A DNA stretch of 64,000 nt from Apteryx mantelli (taxonomy: Eukaryota > Chordata > Aves > Apterygiformes > Apterygidae): the NCBI RefSeq assembly GCF_036417845.1, contig NC_089981.1, positions 76,797,268-76,861,267 on the forward strand. Reading direction: 5' to 3'. The notes beneath the pieces were generated by a model. That model had not been told where the DNA came from. It did no database searches and saw only the letters and a program-made list of their open reading frames with translations. Below are positions 59,291 to 64,000 of this stretch, piece after piece. Both the position numbers and the translations under genes were made by a program. Within the stretch, counting starts at the first letter, position 1. Each line of letters opens with the position of its first letter.

Positions 59291-61294
59291 TTTATCCTTT
59301 ATAAATACAAGAAGTTTTTAAGCTGGTATTTCCACAGAAGTATCTATTGTACCTCAAAACACTGAGCGGTAATAATTAGTTTTGAATCTGTTGCTGTGTG
59401 TGAAACTAGAACTGGGTTTCTGACATGCTCTCGGTCACTCTGCTCTGAAATCCTGTGGCTAACCACAGTCCCCTCTAACCCTTAAGGCCCTGAGTTGCTC
59501 ACTGTCATCAAAGAGTTCTGACTGCATTTTAAAGGTCATTTCTGAATATGCTGACCTGCACAGGCCTGAGGTCAGATCTGTCCCTGGCCTTTCTTCATTA
59601 AAAAAATGGACCATTTATACCTACTTTTCATTTCCCACTTTTTTTACATTGCTTAACAGTAGAAAAATACTAATTTATAGCCACTGTCATCAGTCATGCC
59701 ATAATTTAAATTTAATCTGTTATCTTTTCCATGCCTTCTGTATGCAGAACATATTTTTAAGGGTACAGGAAGTTTGTAAGAATAACAGCTTCAACTTCTT
59801 TATTCTTATTGTCAGTAAGCACTAGAAAGGAAATATCTTGACTTACAAATCACATATTTTTGGTGCAGGCATTTAGAAATAAATGAGTATGAACATATCA
59901 GTCTAGAGTTAACTGATTTCTTTAAATGTATAATTCCATTTCTTAAAAAATAAAAAAAACCCTATATTCTGTTTTTTCAAAAAAGTTTCGACTTTATCAG
60001 TCAAAACCAACTTGGACAGCAAAGGCTATGACACTGGTCTTGGATCCACCACTTTCATCTGCTTGGTATCCCATTCTGATTATATGCATTGCCAACTAGA
60101 AGGCTTTAATTTTCATGTTTTGCTTAGTGTTTGGTTGGAGAAGAAGTGGGAATAACTGGCTGTAATAATGGACTGTCCATGCCTGCAAAGTAAAATGAAC
60201 ACATTCATGGGCTCACTTCCTTCTGCTGTTGGTGCAGACCGTTTTATGCAAACTGATTTGCAGTGGAAGCTTATCTCTAGGTTCTGGCTGTGAGAGGAAA
60301 AGTAAATAAGCCTAAGCAATTAGAGTAATGTTCATGCAGGTGCAAAGAGCCTGCACACAGCTCTACTTACTCTTGCCTTCAAGCCCCTTTAATCATCATT
60401 GTGGAGCTTAAGTTGTACATGAGGCTTTTGTGTGGTGCATTTTCCACATAGAGCATTTGAGTGCTTCTGTTTCACTATAGAAAGTCTCAGCCCTAAAGAT
60501 GTATCTGGTACCAAAATAGCTGTGAGCATCTTCTCAGTTCTTGATGGAATGAGCCACTTCAGTAACGAGGAATGGGCAAGCTGTAGAGTCTCCAAGGTCA
60601 TTCAAAGGTTTCTATCACTGCTTAGTAACACAGTAAAAAACAACAAGAACAACAACAAAAAAACCCTGATTTGTTTAATTCTACAAACAATAGGTAAGGG
60701 TGGCAACTGTTAGATGATGGGAATCAAAGACTTTTGAAAAAATTCAGCCCTGCGCCATGGTAATTATCTGCACATCTAATGAAATGTAAACCCCCATGGA
60801 AATCAATATACTACTGGGATTATCTGTTCTGTAATTTAATGTTTTGTATAATTCTTTTTCCTCCAGTAACAGAATCTCCTTTCATTTGCTTGCCCTACTG
60901 CTACTTTAAACTCAAGCAGTTAAAGCTGTGCTATAAGGATCCCCCGAAAAAGCTTTGTTCATGTTACTGAAATTCATAATAACAGCTTATTTCCTTCTCT
61001 TGTGGTGCATCCTAAAATATCAGTGCACAAAGTGAGCGATTCATCTATTTACATTTACATTAGTGGCGGCCTGAGGGGATAATTTCAGGCAGAAATTCTA
61101 TAATATTTTCTGCAGCCAAGCACTTGCTTTAAGGGCAGAAAAATCACAAGGCTGTTCAACCGATGCTTCTATTCTCTGGGAAGCTACAACAAAAGACCAA
61201 TTTCAGCCCATTTATTAAGAAAAGATTCAAGTATAAGCAAATATTTGAGCTATGTGTATTTTATTTTTGGACGAAGAATGTGTAAAATTCACCT

Positions 61295-61350
61295 AGTCAT
61301 AGATTTTAGGGTTTAAAGGCAGTGTTAAATCAGCTAATATATTTTCATCT
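61295..61350 (-). repeat. Possible short CR1 3' end remnant
   Basis: GTCATAGATTTTAGGGTTTA followed by AAATCAGCTAATATATTTTC resembles the start of reversed CR1 copies (CATAGATTTTAGGG). It is only about 55 nt, so it is tentative. Confidence 0.25.
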
Positions 61351-64000
61351 ATAAATCAGTTCATCGAATTCTCTTCTTGCACTAAGACCAGTAATACGTG
61401 GTAGCAGAAGAACACATTTAATGTACATAAATTTGCTTATATTGCCTGTCCAAATAACTCTTGTTTTTTTTACCAAAACATGAATAATCTCAGACACAGG
61501 ACTTAAAGGCAGCTGAAAATGTGGGTCATTTACTACTCCTTCCCCCATCAGTTATCAAACTCTGCCTTCATCTCTTTTGCTGCCTCATCTCTCATCAGTT
61601 TTATTCTTCTGTGAATTTCTCTACATATCTATTTTTCTCCTGGTGTCATCCAGACAGGATATTACAGGGAGGAGAGACGATAACATTGTTAACAGAAGGA
61701 CTTGGAGAATAAGGGAGAACAGCCACCATCAAGCTGGTATTCTCCCAGTCCCTTTGGGAACTGGAGGACAGTCTCATGTCCAGGTCGCAAAACTGGCCAA
61801 AGCTTCTCTGTGAGGTAGGCAAAATGAAATGTTATGATAGTAGCAGAGTGAACTCCTAACAAAGAGAAGAGGAGAGAAGTGCTGGGGAGGCAAACAGAAA
61901 GGGATTACTAGCATTTTGAAGGTGTCTACATGAAGGATGGGGGCTCTGAGCATGAGCAATGGGGTTTAGGGTGACTCTGACTGAGAGAAGATTTGGGGAA
62001 ACTGCATTGGGTTTTTGGAGGAATTCCAGATGATGGGCTAGGGACAGGTCTTTACCGGGGAGCCACATAAGCACCTCAGTCTTCTACCTTCTTTCCCTCA
62101 CTCCTCTGGAATATGGGACTTCTACCTCCCCTCACTGCCATGCAGTTGACAATCCCCAGCATTTCCCCCAAGAACCAGCTTAGTCTGCCTCCACCCTTTT
62201 TCCCTCCCACTCTCAACAGCCTTTCCAAATTTCTGGGAGCTGGAGGAAACGAAGGACAGTGTTGTGAGGGAAGAAAGAAAAATGTGGGTTTGGGAAGGGG
62301 AGCGGGAGGAGAGCACTGGAGGGTAAGGCTCTCTATTCCTGCTACTATAAGTAATAGCAGGGACGTTCTGGCTACTTCAGAGAGGTACTGACTACTCTCC
62401 CACCCCCTCCACAGCCACACCAAAATACGTGATCCTTCATGTCCTCTTGCTTCTGCAGATGTTGCTTCCTATGTTTGTGCCCTCCTCTGAAGCCAGCAAG
62501 CTTCAAACTTTGTCTAGGCAACATGACTTCAGGCTTACCAATCTTGAAGCCAGCAGTAAGAAAAGCCCTACTAATTTCCAAGAATGATAATGGATCACCA
62601 TGGCACAGCTGAATGTAATGAGATGCAGGTATATTCAAAATGTAGAGCGCTAGGAAGGGAAGCTCCCTGGTTCTGCAGTGAAGTAGCTGGTTCTACGTTC
62701 AGGCCAGGAGTAGTACCTGAATCATTCAGTTCTTGCTTGAAGGGGCATCTGCTATGAGGAGTGAAAGATGCTAGGTCCTGGCCTAAGTCATGGATCTTTT
62801 TGGTAGGGCATTAGTTGTTCTGTAGTCAGTGTGTCATGTATTTTCCCAATTACATGTTGTGTTATCCTGAGAAGTGAAATATAAGATTTAATTGTATTTT
62901 ATTTTGGCTTTGGGATAAATATATTTAAATCATCCTCTTTTCCATAATGCAGACATAGGCTGTTTTTCAGTTATAATGGAAAAAGTCATCTTGTAGACTG
63001 CTTACTCTTTTAAATTATTTATCTTCTACATTTGATTTAAAAAAAAATCCAAAATGAAGTATTATGTTTGTCAACTAACTTGGGGGGAGAGATTGCATCC
63101 AAGAAACAAATTTGAGGATTGGGGGGGTTAGCAAATGCAGGAAACTGTCCTTTTTTCCTCTTGCAGATTTGTCATTCTTCAATATGGCAAAGCTGGTATC
63201 TGAGTTTCAGACACCTAAAATTAAATGATTGCTGCAAGCATGCAGCCAAAGTCACTTATGTGTAACCAGTGATCTACTTGAGAAAAGGGTGAAGGTTTTG
63301 TATAGAACACATTTAACAGAGGTTCAAGTACAGCACTCTGTAGCTGAAAATTACTGAGTAAATGGTAATGTGTTCTTCATGAGCATACACCTAAAGCAAC
63401 TTCCAGCTGGGGAGATCTGTTCTGAGAAGGAAATTTGATGGACACTGGGAAAGGTGGAAGATGCCTGAGAGAAATGAGCTCAGAGTCCATGGAGGCAACG
63501 GAATAGCCACACATGGGACTTGGTGAGTGAGACTGCAGTTCTTCAGATCCAGTTAAGCAATTTGCCATTCAGCACCCACACTTTGAAATATCAAGGAGTG
63601 CTTTGAAAATTAACATCTCCCTAAGATGTATTCCTTCTTTGGAGTGAATTCTGTAGCCCCTATTTAAAGGAAAACTGCTTCTGAAGTCACATACAAGATA
63701 GCAGAAGTCTGAGACTGGATTTAACTGAAATAACATTAAAACCCCCATGAAGCACAAATTAATTGGAAAGAGCTTAATTGGGATCACCATTTTATTGGGA
63801 TATCTCTCAGGGAACTGATTTAGTCTAATGAGAATGGATGGCAGTGTCTGCTGATTAACTGGGAGAGTGTTAGCATATGTTGAGCTTAATGGAGAGGGCT
63901 TCAGCAAGTTTTAAAGCGTGTTCAAGGCTTTCCTAGCTCAAAAGAGGGAGGTCTGGTTTTGTGTTGCTATTGTCAGGAGAGATTTTATTTAGGAAAGAAT

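Larger units (their letters stand above)
34359..64000 (-). other. BEGAIN: Upstream of known BEGAIN exons, probably 5' intron
   Basis: BEGAIN is incomplete at its 5' end here. About 80 N-terminal residues are missing, so the remaining sequence is probably one long BEGAIN intron and possibly alternative promoters. Within it are three CR1-type fragments (45640, 53190, 58655), another old repeat near 36040, simple repeats, GC-richer patches (35740-35880, 41925-42010, 57840-58130, 62100-62330) and the exon-like segments listed separately. Between these the sequence is AT-rich with no recognisable gene. That it is intron is inference from the missing exons. Confidence 0.55.

Noticed and set aside
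62076..62423. Overlapping open frames on both strands (115 and 92 codons)
   Set aside because: They fall in a local GC-rich, purine/pyrimidine-biased stretch that lacks stops by composition.
63569..63907. 112-codon - strand frame near the right edge
   Set aside because: No recognisable protein or splice sites that fit BEGAIN; the window ends close by.
1..64000. CRISPR arrays, prokaryotic operons, ribosome binding sites, tRNA or rRNA genes
   Set aside because: None seen; the sequence is vertebrate nuclear DNA with introns and LINEs.
34359..64000. DLK1, the expected further neighbour
   Set aside because: No EGF-like cysteine pattern or DLK1-like exon was recognised on either strand; it probably lies beyond the window.

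Overview
This is vertebrate nuclear DNA, most likely from a bird. A crocodilian is the main alternative. The evidence is AT-rich sequence, long introns with GT-AG splice sites, AATAAA polyadenylation signals, and CR1 LINE fragments of the avian/crocodilian type. The best CR1 copy (45640-46600) has the avian-style 3' end. The species cannot be fixed from the sequence.

Two genes are recognised with confidence, and they are convergent (tail to tail). On the + strand, 1205-2670 holds the last two coding exons and the 3' UTR of WDR25, a WD40-repeat protein; the rest of that gene lies to the left of the window. On the - strand, 25535-34358 holds three exons of BEGAIN (brain-enriched guanylate kinase-associated protein): the large terminal coding exon with its 3' UTR, then two small upstream coiled-coil exons. 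Its N-terminal exons (roughly the first 80 residues by family comparison) were not found and probably lie beyond 64000. WDR25-BEGAIN is the conserved gene order next to DLK1 in amniotes (human 14q32). DLK1 itself is not visible here.

Layout: 1-1204 is a WDR25 intron; 1205-2670 is the WDR25 3' end; about 2671-25530 is intergenic, with one old CR1 fragment, simple repeats and some AT-rich non-repetitive stretches; 25535-34358 is the known 3' part of BEGAIN; 34359-64000 is probably BEGAIN 5' intron, with three further CR1-type fragments, other old repeats, GC-richer patches and several unexplained exon-like segments.

The most interesting unexplained signal is on the + strand, antisense to BEGAIN. 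It is a well-formed 3'-terminal exon at 56234-56450, with a pyrimidine-rich acceptor, a 42-codon open end, AATAAA and a GT-rich downstream element. Three smaller exon-like segments (16209, 48136, 55672) have phases that would join to it. It may belong to an unannotated coding or long non-coding transcript, but no family was recognised. A second candidate is a symmetric 192-nt segment on the BEGAIN strand (39564-39755). No tRNA, rRNA, CRISPR array or prokaryotic feature was seen. Nothing in the window amounts to a clearly new biological system.
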